Assembly: GCF_000742135.1 (NCBI RefSeq)
Contig: NZ_KN046818.1
Location: 4,662,295 to 4,726,294, forward strand
DNA length: 64,000 nucleotides
Source: Klebsiella pneumoniae
Lineage (GTDB): Bacteria > Pseudomonadota > Gammaproteobacteria > Enterobacterales > Enterobacteriaceae
Reading direction: 5' to 3'
Of the stretch, positions 48,016 to 58,081 are shown piece by piece. Position 1 is the first letter of the stretch. The number at the start of each line of letters is the position of its first letter. A program made the position numbers and the translations under genes. Below the pieces are notes generated by a model that searched no databases, had not been told where the DNA came from, and was given only the letters and a program-made list of their open reading frames with translations.

Positions 48016-48104
48016 GAGATCCATTAATTTTTTTACCACAAGGTTATTCGTTATCAATACGTAAGACGGATAAATTTGTTTAACTTTTAGGTGAACCCAG
48101 TGCA

Positions 48105-48131
48105 TTGACGGAGTGCGGGGGGCGCTATAAG
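48105..48131 (+). promoter_or_regulatory. Candidate sigma-70 promoter of uspA
   Basis: -35 TTGACG (48105-48110) and -10 TATAAG (48126-48131) with a 15-bp spacer, or TAAGGT with a 17-bp spacer, in a GC-rich discriminator context (GAGTGCGGGGGGCGC). This resembles the E. coli uspA promoter, which is ppGpp- and FadR-responsive. The leader to uspA is about 130 nt. Confidence 0.5.
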
Positions 48132-48265
48132 GTAGGAAATATCTTCTACAATGAAGTCCTTAAAGGCTACCCTCCCGCGAATGTAGCACGCAGGACGCGG
48201 GCGAAACGGCAGCGCCAGCTGTCAGGTCCAATGGTCATCGACAAACTTATGGAAGGAGTAACACT

Positions 48266-48703
48266 ATGGCTTACAAACATATTCTGATTGCAGTAGACCT
48301 GTCCCCGGAGAGTAAAGTACTGGTTGAAAAAGCCGTTTCTATGGCCCGCCCGTATAACGCGAAAGTCTCCCTGATCCATGTGGATGTGAATTACTCCGAC
48401 CTCTACACCGGGCTGATTGACGTTAACCTCGGCGACATGCAAAAACGCATCTCCGAAGAGACCCATCACGCGCTGACCGAGCTCTCGACCAACGCAGGCT
48501 ATCCCATCACCGAGACCCTGAGCGGCAGCGGCGACCTTGGCCAGGTGCTGGTCGATGCGATTAAAAAATACGATATGGACCTGGTGGTCTGCGGCCATCA
48601 TCAGGACTTCTGGAGCAAGCTGATGTCCTCTGCCCGCCAGCTGATTAACACCGTTCATGTCGACATGCTGATCGTCCCGCTGCGCGACGAAGAAGACGAA
48701 TAA
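48266..48703 (+). CDS. uspA: UspA, universal stress protein A
   Basis: Cytoplasmic stress protein, 145 aa, dimeric alpha/beta fold, non-ATP-binding UspA class (ends in LIVPLRDEE, without the G-2X-G-9X-G motif). Start [19 protein letters not shown] with AAGGAG SD. Nearly identical to E. coli UspA. Induced on growth arrest; followed by its own terminator. Confidence 0.98.
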   Translation: MAYKHILIAVDLSPESKVLVEKAVSMARPYNAKVSLIHVDVNYSDLYTGLIDVNLGDMQKRISEETHHALTELSTNAGYPITETLSGSGDLGQVLVDAIKKYDMDLVVCGHHQDFWSKLMSSARQLINTVHVDMLIVPLRDEEDE

Positions 48704-48726
48704 CCGTCTCGTTTTATCCGCGCAAT

Positions 48727-48752
48727 ACGCCCGCCGATGCGGGCGTTTTTTA
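48727..48752 (+). terminator. uspA terminator
   Basis: ACGCCCGC-CGAT-GCGGGCGT followed by TTTTT; rho-independent terminator 24 bp after uspA. Confidence 0.93.
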
Positions 48753-48959
48753 TTTTCGCTTTCCCTCGCCATGCGGCAGAACTTCAATCCATAAAATCGC
48801 CATTCAATTAGTGTGATCAACCAGTTATTCGGCGAAATATCTATATAATAATCTATTCCATAAGCCAATAACCGCAGCATGGCGAGTTATCAGACATTTT
48901 CGGCGCGTTCTGGCATACGCGTTCATACTTTTTGGGAAAGTAATACAAGGCGAAGGAAT

Positions 48960-50432
48960 ATGAATACAACTGCACCTACGGGCTTGCTGCAGCAACCTCG
49001 TCCGTTCTTTATGATCTTCTTTGTGGAGCTCTGGGAACGTTTTGGCTATTACGGCGTTCAGGGGATCCTGGCGGTCTTCTTTGTTAAACAGCTGGGCTTC
49101 TCTCAGGAACAGGCCTTTATCACCTTCGGCGCCTTCGCGGCGCTGGTTTACGGGCTGATCTCCATCGGCGGCTACGTGGGCGACCATTTGCTGGGGACCA
49201 AACGCACGCTGGTGCTCGGCGCCATTGTGCTGGCTATCGGCTACTTTATGACCGGGATGTCGCTGCTGAAACCGCAGCTGATCTTTATCGCTCTCGGCAC
49301 CATCGCCGTCGGCAACGGTTTGTTTAAAGCCAACCCGGCGAGCCTGCTCTCCAAATGCTATCCGCCGAAGGATGCCCGTCTCGACGGGGCATTTACCCTG
49401 TTCTATATGTCGATAAACATCGGTTCGCTGCTGTCGCTGTCGCTGGCGCCGGTGATCGCCGAAAAATTTGGCTACGCGGTAACCTATAACCTGTGCGGCG
49501 CGGGGCTGATTATCGCGCTGCTGGTCTACTTCGCCTGCCGCGGGATGGTGAAAGATATTGGCTCCGAGCCGGATCATCGCCCCCTCAGCCTACGCAATCT
49601 GGCGCTGGTGCTGGCCGGTACGGTGGTAATGATTTTTCTCTGCGCCTGGCTGATGCATAACGTGATGATCGCCAACCTGGTGCTGATTGTTCTGTCGGTC
49701 GTGGTTATTGCGTTCTTTTTCCGTGAGGCGTTTCGCCTCGATAAAACCGGACGCAACAAAATGTTCGTCGCCTTTATTCTGATGATCGAGGCGGTGCTGT
49801 TTTACATTCTGTATGCCCAGATGCCGACCTCGCTGAACTTCTTCGCCATCAACAACGTCCATCATGAGATCCTTGGCTTTACCATCAACCCGGTCAGCTT
49901 CCAGGCGCTGAATCCCTTCTGGGTAGTGGTCGCCAGCCCGGTGCTGGCGGCGATCTACACCCATCTCGGTCATAAGGGTAAAGACCTGACCATGCCGGTG
50001 AAATTTACCCTCGGGATGTTCCTCTGCGCGCTGGGCTTTCTCACCGCCGCAGCCGCCGGGATGTGGTTCGCCGACGCCCAGGGGTTAACCTCGCCGTGGT
50101 TTATTGTGCTGGTTTATCTGTTCCAGAGTCTGGGCGAACTGTTAATCAGCGCTCTGGGGCTGGCGATGGTTGCCGCACTGGTGCCGCAGCATCTGATGGG
50201 CTTTATTCTGGGGATGTGGTTTCTGACCCAGGCCGCCGCGTTCCTGCTGGGCGGCTATGTGGCGACCTTTACCGCGGTGCCGGCAAACATCACCGATCCG
50301 CTGCAGACCTTGCCGGTCTATACCAATGTGTTCAGTAAAATTGGCCTGGTGACGCTGGGCGTCACGGTGGTGATGGCGCTGATGGTGCCGTGGCTGAACC
50401 GGATGATTAATACACCGGCCAGCGCCGAGTAA
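48960..50432 (+). CDS. dtpB: DtpB, dipeptide/tripeptide permease B
   Basis: Proton-dependent oligopeptide transporter (POT/PTR2), 490 aa, with 12-14 hydrophobic segments. The ExxER motif is seen in [12 protein letters not shown] (about 20-31), with [14 protein letters not shown] after helix 2 and [13 protein letters not shown] in helix 5. The start [17 protein letters not shown] follows AAGGA; a 27-codon upstream extension overlaps the promoter. Ortholog of E. coli dtpB (yhiP). Confidence 0.95.
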   Translation: MNTTAPTGLLQQPRPFFMIFFVELWERFGYYGVQGILAVFFVKQLGFSQEQAFITFGAFAALVYGLISIGGYVGDHLLGTKRTLVLGAIVLAIGYFMTGMSLLKPQLIFIALGTIAVGNGLFKANPASLLSKCYPPKDARLDGAFTLFYMSINIGSLLSLSLAPVIAEKFGYAVTYNLCGAGLIIALLVYFACRGMVKDIGSEPDHRPLSLRNLALVLAGTVVMIFLCAWLMHNVMIANLVLIVLSVVVIAFFFREAFRLDKTGRNKMFVAFILMIEAVLFYILYAQMPTSLNFFAINNVHHEILGFTINPVSFQALNPFWVVVASPVLAAIYTHLGHKGKDLTMPVKFTLGMFLCALGFLTAAAAGMWFADAQGLTSPWFIVLVYLFQSLGELLISALGLAMVAALVPQHLMGFILGMWFLTQAAAFLLGGYVATFTAVPANITDPLQTLPVYTNVFSKIGLVTLGVTVVMALMVPWLNRMINTPASAE

Positions 50433-50481
50433 CCGTTTAAGATGGCCGATCCGCACTGGCGCCGTTTGTTCAGATATTGTG

Positions 50482-50543
50482 GTTCCCGGCTTGCGCTACA
50501 ATTTGGTAGCCCGGATAAGGCGCTTTGCCCGCTATCCGGGTGA
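50482..50543. repeat. REP element between dtpB and rsmJ
   Basis: GGTTCCCGGCTTGCGCTACA, then GTAGCCCGGATAAGGCGC and CCCGCTATCCGGG, an inverted REP-type unit between convergent genes, similar to the one at 24283-24373. Confidence 0.8.
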
Positions 50544-50561
50544 TATCACAACGGCGAAAAA

Positions 50562-51314
50562 TTACGCCGGCGTACCGGCGTAAATATCAAACCGATGTCC
50601 TTTGGTCACCACCGCGTTAGGCGTGGCGACATCCGCCAGCGGCGGCGCATAATCCGGGCGCTTGACCACCACTCGTTTGGTCGCCAACTGACGCGCTGGC
50701 GCCAACAGGCCATCGGCGTCTAAATCCGGCCCCACCAGCGACTTAAAGACGCGCATCTCTTTCTTCACCAGCGCGCTTTTCTGCTTATGCGGGAACATCG
50801 GATCGAGGTACACCACCTGCGGGCGCGGGGTGATATCGGTTAACGCCGTCAGGCTGGAGGCGTGGATCAGCTGCAGCCGCTCCTGCAGCCAGCCGCCGAT
50901 TTCCGCGTCAGCATAGCCGCGCGCCAGGCCATCATCGAGCAGCGCGGCGACCACCGGATTACGCTCCAGCATCCGCACGCGACAGCCGACCGACGCCAGC
51001 ACAAAGGCATCGCGTCCCAGCCCGGCCGTCGCATCGACGACATCCGGCAGGTAATCGCCTTTAATACCCACCGCTTTAGCCACCGCTTCGCCGCGGCCGC
51101 CGCCAAACTTGCGCCGGTGGGCCATCGCCCCGCCGACGAAATCGACGAAGATGCCGCCAAGCTTGGGCTCATCGCGCTTGCGTAGCTCCAGATGCTCCGT
51201 CGTCAGCACCAGCGCCATCGGGTTACCGTCATCCTGCTCCAGCCCCCAGCGGGCGGCTAAAACAGATAAGGCGCCGTCACCGGCGCCTGTTTCATCAATT
51301 AAGCAGATCTTCAC
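50562..51314 (-). CDS. rsmJ: RsmJ, 16S rRNA m2G1516 methyltransferase
   Basis: SAM-dependent methyltransferase for G1516 of 16S rRNA, 250 aa. Motif I is [20 protein letters not shown], the catalytic DPMF motif is in [15 protein letters not shown]. It starts seven bases after the prlC stop and so should be co-transcribed with prlC from the sigma-32 promoter upstream of that gene. Confidence 0.95.
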   Translation of the reverse strand: MKICLIDETGAGDGALSVLAARWGLEQDDGNPMALVLTTEHLELRKRDEPKLGGIFVDFVGGAMAHRRKFGGGRGEAVAKAVGIKGDYLPDVVDATAGLGRDAFVLASVGCRVRMLERNPVVAALLDDGLARGYADAEIGGWLQERLQLIHASSLTALTDITPRPQVVYLDPMFPHKQKSALVKKEMRVFKSLVGPDLDADGLLAPARQLATKRVVVKRPDYAPPLADVATPNAVVTKGHRFDIYAGTPA

Positions 51315-51321
51315 GTAGCAA

Positions 51322-53364
51322 TCAGCCTTTGATCCCGTAATGCTTCAGCATCGCGTCCAGCTGCGGCTCACGCCCGCGGAAGCGTTTGAACAGCTCCATC
51401 GGCTCTTCGGAACCGCCGCGGCTCAGGATATTGTCGAGGAACGACTGACCGGTTTCACGGTTGAAAATCCCCTCTTCTTCGAAGCGTGAGAAGGCGTCTG
51501 CCGCCAGCACGTCGGCCCACAGGTAGCTGTAGTAACCTGCCGCATAGCCGCCAGCGAAGATGTGGCTGAAGGCGTGCGGGAAGCGGCCCCAGGTCGGCCC
51601 CGGCACCACGGCGACCTGCTTTTTAATCTCGGCCAGGGTCTCAAGGATTTTCGCCCCCTGCTCCGGTTTGTACTCCGCATGCAGGCGGAAATCGAACAGG
51701 CCGAACTCCAGCTGGCGCAGAATAAACATCGCCGCCTGGTAGTTTTTCGCCGCCAGCATTTTCTCCAGCAGCTCCTGCGGCAGCGGTTCACCGGTTTCAT
51801 AATGGCCGGAGATAAACGCCAGCGCTTCCGGCTCCCAGCACCAGTTCTCCATAAACTGGCTCGGCAGCTCGACCGCATCCCACGGCACCCCGCTGATGCC
51901 GGAAACCCCGGCGGTGTCGATGCGGGTCAGCATATGGTGCAGACCGTGGCCGAACTCGTGGAACAGGGTGATCACTTCGTCATGGGTGAACAGCGCCGGC
52001 TTGCCGTTGACCGGGCGGTTGAAGTTACAGGTCAGGTAGGCGACCGGCTTCTGCAGGGAACCATCCAGTTTACGCATCTGGCCGACGCAGTCGTCCATCC
52101 AGGCCCCCCCGCGCTTATGCTCGCGGGCATACAGGTCGAGATAGAAGCTGCCGCGCAGCTCGTTGTGTTCGTCATACAGCTCGAAGAAGCGCACTTCCGG
52201 ATGCCACACATCGACATCGGTACGCTCTTTAGCGGTAATACCGTAAATGCGCTTAACCACTTCAAACAGGCCGCTAACGGCTTTGTTTTCCGGGAAATAG
52301 GGGCGCAGCTGCTCATCGCTGATGCTGTAGAGGTGCTGCTTCTGTTTTTCGCTGTAGTAGGCAATGTCCCACGGCTGCAGCTCATCGACGCCAAACTCGG
52401 CTTTGGCGAAGGCGCGCAGCTGGGCCAGCTCTTTTTCGCCCTGCGGACGGGCGCGTTTTGCCAGGTCGGTGAGGAAATCGAGCACCTGCTGCGGATCCTT
52501 CGCCATTTTGGTGGCGAGGGATTTATACGCATAGCTGTCAAAGCCCAACAGCTGCGCCAGCTCGTGACGCAGGGCGAGGATCTCCGCCATCACCGGGCTG
52601 TTATCCCATTTCCCGGCGTTCGGGCCCTGATCGGAGGCGCGGGTGGAATAGGCGCGATACATCTCTTCGCGCAGCGCCTGGTTATCGCAGTAGGTCATCA
52701 CCGGCAGATAGCTCGGAATATCCAGGGTCAGCAGATACCCTTCCTGCTCTTTGGCCTGCGCCTGAGCCTGAGCGGCGGCCAGCGCGCTTTCCGGCATGCC
52801 GGCCAGATCAGCGACATCGGTCACCAGCTTGTTCCAGCCCATGGTGGCGTCGAGGACGTTGTTGCTGTACTGGTTGCCCAGCTCAGAGAGGCGCGCGGCG
52901 ATTTCACCGTAGCGTTTCTGCGCCTCCGGCGGCAGGCCAATCCCGGATAATTCAAAATCGCGCAGCGCGTTATCAACCGCTTTTTTCTGCGCGGTATTCA
53001 GCGTGGCGTAGTTATCGCCATCGCGCAGGTCGCGATAGGCTTTATACAGGCCTTCATGCTGGCCGACCCAGGTGCTGTACTCGGAGAGCAGCGGCAGCGT
53101 CTGTTCGTAGGCCTCACGCAGTTCAGGGCTGTTTTTAACCGAATTCAGATGGCTGACAGGCGAGAAGATGCGTCCCAGCACATCGTCCACTTCCGCCAGC
53201 GGCTGGCAAAGATTTTCCCAGCTATACGGCGCGCCATGCGCCACCGCGCTTTCCACCGCGGCCCGGCAATCCTCCAGCGCTTTGGTGACCGCAGGGACCA
53301 CGTGCTCTGGTTTGATCGCAGAAAAAGGCGGCAGGGAGAAAGGCGTCAATAATGGATTGGTCAT
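51322..53364 (-). CDS. prlC: PrlC (OpdA), oligopeptidase A
   Basis: Cytoplasmic zinc metallopeptidase of family M3, 680 aa, that degrades signal peptides and short peptides. The HEFGH zinc motif is in [15 protein letters not shown] (about residues 465-480), with the third ligand Glu downstream in the [10 protein letters not shown] block. The start [15 protein letters not shown] fits family length; a 61-codon in-frame upstream extension covers the promoter and is rejected. A sigma-32 promoter lies 60-90 bp upstream, in agreement with heat-shock control known in E. coli. Confidence 0.97.
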   Translation of the reverse strand: MTNPLLTPFSLPPFSAIKPEHVVPAVTKALEDCRAAVESAVAHGAPYSWENLCQPLAEVDDVLGRIFSPVSHLNSVKNSPELREAYEQTLPLLSEYSTWVGQHEGLYKAYRDLRDGDNYATLNTAQKKAVDNALRDFELSGIGLPPEAQKRYGEIAARLSELGNQYSNNVLDATMGWNKLVTDVADLAGMPESALAAAQAQAQAKEQEGYLLTLDIPSYLPVMTYCDNQALREEMYRAYSTRASDQGPNAGKWDNSPVMAEILALRHELAQLLGFDSYAYKSLATKMAKDPQQVLDFLTDLAKRARPQGEKELAQLRAFAKAEFGVDELQPWDIAYYSEKQKQHLYSISDEQLRPYFPENKAVSGLFEVVKRIYGITAKERTDVDVWHPEVRFFELYDEHNELRGSFYLDLYAREHKRGGAWMDDCVGQMRKLDGSLQKPVAYLTCNFNRPVNGKPALFTHDEVITLFHEFGHGLHHMLTRIDTAGVSGISGVPWDAVELPSQFMENWCWEPEALAFISGHYETGEPLPQELLEKMLAAKNYQAAMFILRQLEFGLFDFRLHAEYKPEQGAKILETLAEIKKQVAVVPGPTWGRFPHAFSHIFAGGYAAGYYSYLWADVLAADAFSRFEEEGIFNRETGQSFLDNILSRGGSEEPMELFKRFRGREPQLDAMLKHYGIKG

Positions 53365-53426
53365 ATGCGCTGTCCTGTTGAAAAGGGTGAATGAAGCGCG
53401 CGTCCGGCGCTTATGCATGAGATCTA

Positions 53427-53454
53427 GAATGGGGGATAGTTGGGGGAATTTCAA
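53427..53454 (-). promoter_or_regulatory. Sigma-32 (heat-shock) promoter of prlC-rsmJ
   Basis: On the minus strand the -35 TTGAAA (53454-53449), a 14-bp spacer, and -10 CCCCATTC (53434-53427) match the RpoH consensus CTTGAAA-N13/15-CCCCATNT closely. E. coli prlC is RpoH-dependent. The cognate sigma gene rpoH is in the same window. Confidence 0.85.
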
Positions 53455-53546
53455 TGACGGGCGGTGCGTCAGCCTGGGTATTGCTGCGATAAGTCCGCCC
53501 GTTGCCGGAAAAGCGCGACACGCAGTGCAGCGTGCCGGAAACCACA

Positions 53547-54818
53547 TTAATGCCTTTTTTGCGCCATCTCCCAGGCCGCCGACAGATTCAGCCGCTGCCA
53601 GAATTGCTGTTCGGGGGTGGCGCCGGATAGCGGGTAACCCGCCGGCAGCGCGGTGTTGACCATCAGCGCCCGACGCTGGGCCGCTGACAGATGCGGCAGG
53701 GCATCTTCCAGCAGCACTTCCGCCCCCTCCGGCACCTGTAAACGCGGCTGCGGACCCTTCTGCTGCGGCAGATCGTAGGTCATGGTGAAGCGAGAGAAAT
53801 CACGCATCGCCGGATCGCGCCAGGGATCGTCTTTCACGCTGCTCTTCGCGCACTCGGCAAGCGATGTGCCGCAGGCCTTCGCCAGCGCGGCGCGCAGCTG
53901 ATCGCGGGCTTCGTTAAATAATACCCGGTAGTGCGGATCGTTAAGATAGTGGGCCACGTTGCGCTCGGCCACCATCCGCGAGCCGATCACGTCCAGCGGG
54001 TAGTGGACGCCCAGCACGATGCGCGAGTAGCCATAGCGGGCGCCGCGCGCCACCAGCGCGTCGTAGCGCTCCGGGATCATCGCCGCCAGCAGCAACGCAT
54101 CGGTATAGCCGGTGTTGGTGTGGCCGCTGGGGAACGAGCCGCCGTCGGCGGTGTAGGGCTGGTTATCTTTCACCACCACATCGTCAGGCACCAGGTGAAT
54201 GGTGTTGCCCTGCACCAGAAACGGCCGCGGATTATTGAAGTGCTTTTTCGCCTCGCCGGTGCTGACCTCCGAGGCTTTGATCAACGCTGCCGCTTTCCCC
54301 AGCGCGCCCTGGTCATAGGCGGTCAGAAACGCTTTGCCAAGGCGTGGCCCCAGCGCATCGCTGAGGAAGTAGAGGTAGCTAATGCCTTCCGCATCGGCCA
54401 GCGCCTGACGGCGCGTGGTCTGCACGGCGTCGCGATTGATGGCGGTCACCGTCGCCAGATTCTGCTTCACGACGGTCTCCGGCAGGGTGCTGAACGCCGA
54501 CAGCAGCGCAATGCCCGCCTGCTGGTTGGCCCGGGTCTGGAAGTCATAGCCGCTGGCCTTCAGCCAGGCGGTATCGGCCTGAGTTTGGTTTTGTTTGGTG
54601 TGCGCCAGCCGATCGCGGGTCAGCGTGGCGGCATTCCCCTGCAGAGCGTGGCGTAGCTGCGCCAGCGCCTGTTGCTCAAGATCGTCATACGCCTGGCTGG
54701 AGGCAGCCGGCGTCACGCTATTGGCGAGGGCCGCCGCCCTGTTCAGCGGGATGTCTTTAGCCAGAACCGGTTGCGCCAGCAGCAGCGCGACGGCCAGCAG
54801 CGAGAGTTGCCTTTTCAT
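53547..54818 (-). CDS. PAP2-superfamily periplasmic acid phosphatase
   Basis: Secreted phosphatase, 423 aa, with signal peptide MKRQLSLLAVALLLAQPVLA (cleavage after LAKD or VLA). The three PAP2 motifs are present: KKHFNNPRPF (KxxxxxxRP-type), GGSFPSGHTNTGY (PSGH) and SRIVLGVHYPLDVIGSRM (SRxxxxxHxxxD), as in bacterial class A nonspecific acid phosphatases, but it is longer (about 420 versus 250), with an extra N-terminal helical region (about 30-150) and a C-terminal extension. Substrate unknown. No ortholog between prlC and rlmJ in E. coli K-12. Confidence 0.9.
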   Translation of the reverse strand: MKRQLSLLAVALLLAQPVLAKDIPLNRAAALANSVTPAASSQAYDDLEQQALAQLRHALQGNAATLTRDRLAHTKQNQTQADTAWLKASGYDFQTRANQQAGIALLSAFSTLPETVVKQNLATVTAINRDAVQTTRRQALADAEGISYLYFLSDALGPRLGKAFLTAYDQGALGKAAALIKASEVSTGEAKKHFNNPRPFLVQGNTIHLVPDDVVVKDNQPYTADGGSFPSGHTNTGYTDALLLAAMIPERYDALVARGARYGYSRIVLGVHYPLDVIGSRMVAERNVAHYLNDPHYRVLFNEARDQLRAALAKACGTSLAECAKSSVKDDPWRDPAMRDFSRFTMTYDLPQQKGPQPRLQVPEGAEVLLEDALPHLSAAQRRALMVNTALPAGYPLSGATPEQQFWQRLNLSAAWEMAQKRH

Positions 54819-55011
54819 TATTTTTCCTTTTATTCAAATAATTACCTTGCCTGTACCCGACGCTAGCGCGGCCGTTTGACGTTTTTATGACAGCGTTATG
54901 TTTTGCAACGCTTTTGGCAGAAATGAAACAGCGCGGCGGCGCAGCGGTAATCTCGGCCGATCTGCGGTAAACTATCGGTTAACTTGTTTACTTCCCGGAA
55001 TCTCTGCATCC

Positions 55012-55854
55012 ATGCTCAGTTATCGCCACAGCTTTCACGCAGGCAACCACGCCGACGTCCTCAAACACACCGTTCAGAGCCTGATCATTGAATCACTGAA
55101 AGAGAAAGAAAAACCGTTTCTCTACCTGGACACTCACGCCGGCGCGGGCCGCTATCAGCTGAGCGGCGAGCACGCCGAACGTACCGGCGAATACCTTGAA
55201 GGCATCGCCCGCATCTGGCAGCAGGACGACCTGCCGGCAGAGCTGGAGCCGTATATTTCGGTCGTAGAACACTTCAACCGTAACGGCCAGCTGCGCTACT
55301 ACCCGGGCTCGCCGCTGATTGCCCGCCAGCTGCTGCGCGAGCAGGACAGCCTGCAGATGACCGAGCTGCACCCGAGCGACTTCCCGCTGCTGCGCGCTGA
55401 ATTCCAGAAAGACAGCCGCGCGCGCGTCGATAAAGCCGATGGCTACCAGCAGCTGAAAGCCAAGCTGCCGCCGGTATCGCGCCGCGGTTTGATTCTGATC
55501 GACCCGCCGTACGAAATTAAAACCGACTATCAGGCGGTGGTCACCGGGATTAACGAAGGCTACAAACGCTTCGCCACCGGCACCTACGCCCTGTGGTACC
55601 CGGTGGTGCTGCGCGCGCAAATCAAACGCATGATCAAAGAGTTAGAAGCCACCGGCATCCGCAAAATCCTGCAGATTGAGCTGGCGGTGCGTCCGGACAG
55701 CGACCAGCGCGGCATGACCGCCTCCGGGATGATCGTCATCAACCCGCCGTGGAAGCTGGAGCAGCAGATGAATAACGTGCTGCCGTGGCTGCACAGCAAA
55801 CTGGTTCCGACCGGCACCGGCCACGCCACCGTCAGCTGGATCGTACCGGAGTAA
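55012..55854 (+). CDS. rlmJ: RlmJ, 23S rRNA m6A2030 methyltransferase
   Basis: SAM-dependent N6-adenine methyltransferase of 23S rRNA A2030, 280 aa. The N-terminus MLSYRHSFHAGNHADVLKH is the family signature; the catalytic motif is LILIDPPYEIKTDY (DPPY). The upstream 38 codons in frame are promoter DNA and rejected. Ortholog of E. coli rlmJ (yhiR), upstream of gor as in E. coli. Confidence 0.96.
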   Translation: MLSYRHSFHAGNHADVLKHTVQSLIIESLKEKEKPFLYLDTHAGAGRYQLSGEHAERTGEYLEGIARIWQQDDLPAELEPYISVVEHFNRNGQLRYYPGSPLIARQLLREQDSLQMTELHPSDFPLLRAEFQKDSRARVDKADGYQQLKAKLPPVSRRGLILIDPPYEIKTDYQAVVTGINEGYKRFATGTYALWYPVVLRAQIKRMIKELEATGIRKILQIELAVRPDSDQRGMTASGMIVINPPWKLEQQMNNVLPWLHSKLVPTGTGHATVSWIVPE

Positions 55855-55926
55855 TCGCAACCATCGGTGGAACCTTTTAAGCCTCGCGCTACAATCGCGG
55901 CAATCAACGATTAAGGACATATGGGC

Positions 55927-57279
55927 ATGAGCAAACATTATGATTACCTCGCCATCGGCGGCGGTAGCGGCGGTATCGCCTCAATTAACCGCGCGGCCAT
56001 GTACGGCCAGAAGTGCGCGCTGATTGAAGCCAAAGAGCTGGGCGGCACCTGCGTCAACGTCGGCTGCGTGCCGAAAAAGGTGATGTGGCATGCGGCGCAG
56101 ATCCGCGAAGCGATTCATCTTTACGGCCCGGACTACGGTTTCGATACCACCATCAACCATTTTGACTGGGAGAAGCTGGTCGCCAGCCGTAGCGCCTATA
56201 TCGACCGTATTCATACCTCTTACGACAACGTACTGGGTAAGAATAAAGTCGACGTGATCAAAGGCTTCGCGCGCTTTGTCGATGCCCACACCGTGGAAGT
56301 CAACGGCGAGATCATCACCGCTGACCATATCCTGATCGCCACCGGCGGCCGGCCGAGCCACCCGGATATTCCGGGCGTCGAATACGGTATTGATTCCGAC
56401 GGTTTCTTCGAACTGCCGGCGCTGCCGAAGCGCGTGGCGGTGGTCGGCGCAGGCTATATCGCCGTTGAGCTGGCGGGGGTGATTAACGGCCTCGGCGCCG
56501 AAACCCACCTGTTCGTGCGCAAACACGCGCCGCTGCGCAGCTTCGATCCGCTGATCGTTGAGACCCTGGTGGAAGTGATGAACGCCGAAGGCCCGCAGCT
56601 GCATACCAATGCGATCCCGAAAGCGGTGGTCAAGAATGCCGACGGCAGCCTGACGCTGGAGCTGGAAGATGGCCGCAGCCAGACCGTTGACTGTCTGATC
56701 TGGGCGATTGGCCGCGAACCGGCGACCGACAACTTCAATCTGGCGGCAACGGGCGTTAAAACCAACGATAAAGGGTACATCATCGTTGATAAATTCCAGA
56801 ACACCAACGTGCCGGGCATCTACGCGGTGGGCGATAATACCGGCGCCGTTGAGCTGACGCCGGTCGCCGTGGCCGCAGGCCGTCGTCTCTCCGAACGCCT
56901 GTTTAACAACAAACCGGAAGAGCATCTGGACTACAGCAACATCCCGACCGTGGTCTTCAGCCATCCGCCAATCGGCACCGTCGGCTTAACCGAGCCGCAG
57001 GCGCGCGAGCAGTACGGCGACGACGCCGTGAAGGTCTACAAATCTTCCTTCACCGCGATGTATACCGCCGTGACCTCTCACCGTCAGCCGTGCCGCATGA
57101 AGCTGGTGTGCGTCGGCCCGGAAGAGAAGATTGTCGGCATCCACGGCATCGGCTTCGGGATGGATGAGATGCTGCAGGGCTTTGCGGTGGCCCTGAAGAT
57201 GGGCGCCACCAAAAAAGACTTCGACAACACCGTCGCCATTCACCCGACGGCGGCAGAAGAGTTCGTCACCATGCGCTAA
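55927..57279 (+). CDS. gor: Gor, glutathione reductase
   Basis: NADPH-dependent FAD flavoenzyme, 450 aa, reducing GSSG to GSH. The redox-active disulfide is C42/C47 in [16 protein letters not shown] motif [16 protein letters not shown] motif [15 protein letters not shown]; the C-terminal catalytic His/Glu pair is in [14 protein letters not shown]. Of two close ATGs the second (MSKHYDY) gives the E. coli length and has AAGGA nine bases upstream. The first would add two residues. Confidence 0.98.
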   Translation: MSKHYDYLAIGGGSGGIASINRAAMYGQKCALIEAKELGGTCVNVGCVPKKVMWHAAQIREAIHLYGPDYGFDTTINHFDWEKLVASRSAYIDRIHTSYDNVLGKNKVDVIKGFARFVDAHTVEVNGEIITADHILIATGGRPSHPDIPGVEYGIDSDGFFELPALPKRVAVVGAGYIAVELAGVINGLGAETHLFVRKHAPLRSFDPLIVETLVEVMNAEGPQLHTNAIPKAVVKNADGSLTLELEDGRSQTVDCLIWAIGREPATDNFNLAATGVKTNDKGYIIVDKFQNTNVPGIYAVGDNTGAVELTPVAVAAGRRLSERLFNNKPEEHLDYSNIPTVVFSHPPIGTVGLTEPQAREQYGDDAVKVYKSSFTAMYTAVTSHRQPCRMKLVCVGPEEKIVGIHGIGFGMDEMLQGFAVALKMGATKKDFDNTVAIHPTAAEEFVTMR

Positions 57280-57301
57280 GACGCGATCGCCGGATGATAA
57301 A

Positions 57302-57327
57302 AAGAAGCCCCGGGGGCTTCTTTTTTT
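57302..57327 (+). terminator. gor terminator (likely bidirectional with gst)
   Basis: AAGAAGCCCC followed by GGGGGCTTCTTTTTTT, forming a stem with a T tract about 20 bp after gor. The A run on the left lets it serve the convergent glutathione transferase gene as well. Confidence 0.92.
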
Positions 57328-57331
57328 ATGC

Positions 57332-57955
57332 TCAGGCCACGCCGTTATTGCCATGGCGCATAAACGCCGGGCGCTGATTGAGCGCCATATACCAGCGCTC
57401 CACGGCTGGCATCTCCGGATGGGCGAAAGGGGTCATTTTCCAGCGATGCACCGACAGCCCCAGCACGATATCGGCCAGGGTGAAGCGCTCGCCGGCTATC
57501 CACGCCCCGGTACGCTGCAGCTGCGCTTCAACAATGCGCACGCAGTGGGTCCAGGCGGCAATACTCTCTTTAATCGCCACCGGATCCTGAAAGCGCGGAT
57601 CTTTACGCACCAGCCCCATAAAAGCATGGCGCCAGGCAGTGTTAAACTCGGTCGCCTGCCAGTCCATCCAGTGCTCCACCTCGGCGGCGGGCTGCGGCTC
57701 GGCGGGCAGCAGATCCCAGCGCTCCGCTTTGCGCGCCAGATAGCGGCAGATACTGTTCGACTCCCAGAGCACGAAGTCATCGTCCAGTAGCACCGGCACC
57801 AGGCTGTTAGGATTCAGACGCTGAAACTCAGGCGTATCCAGGGGCTTAAATCCGCTGCCGTAATCTTCCTGCTGGTACGCCAGCCCGGCTTCCTCGCAGG
57901 TCCACAGCACTTTCCGTACATTAATTGAAGAGCGTTTACCCAGAATTGTTAGCAT
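57332..57955 (-). CDS. Glutathione S-transferase family protein
   Basis: Soluble GST-fold protein, 207 aa. The thioredoxin-like N-terminal domain begins LTILGKRSSINVRKVLWTCE and contains SLVPVLLDDDFVLWESNSI (cis-Pro and GSH-binding Glu-Ser); the all-helical C-terminal domain contains AGERFTLADIVLGLSVHRW. Substrate unknown. The start MLTILGKRS is the usual family start; ATGs 7 and 13 codons upstream are possible but add no family sequence. Adjacent and convergent to gor, with which it shares glutathione; divergent from an alcohol dehydrogenase. Confidence 0.88.
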   Translation of the reverse strand: MLTILGKRSSINVRKVLWTCEEAGLAYQQEDYGSGFKPLDTPEFQRLNPNSLVPVLLDDDFVLWESNSICRYLARKAERWDLLPAEPQPAAEVEHWMDWQATEFNTAWRHAFMGLVRKDPRFQDPVAIKESIAAWTHCVRIVEAQLQRTGAWIAGERFTLADIVLGLSVHRWKMTPFAHPEMPAVERWYMALNQRPAFMRHGNNGVA

Positions 57956-58081
57956 CGTCAGCGATTCCTCAGCCATAAAAGACAGTTCATTCACTCTACT
58001 CTATTGCCAGCCAGCAACAAGGCAGAGCGCTGGATAATGTGTATAGTTGATTCCAGCCTGTTTGCCGAAAAGGAACCCGAC

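Noticed and set aside
51562-52950. 462-codon frame opposite prlC
   Set aside because: Shadow of the M3 peptidase gene; no start signals or domain.
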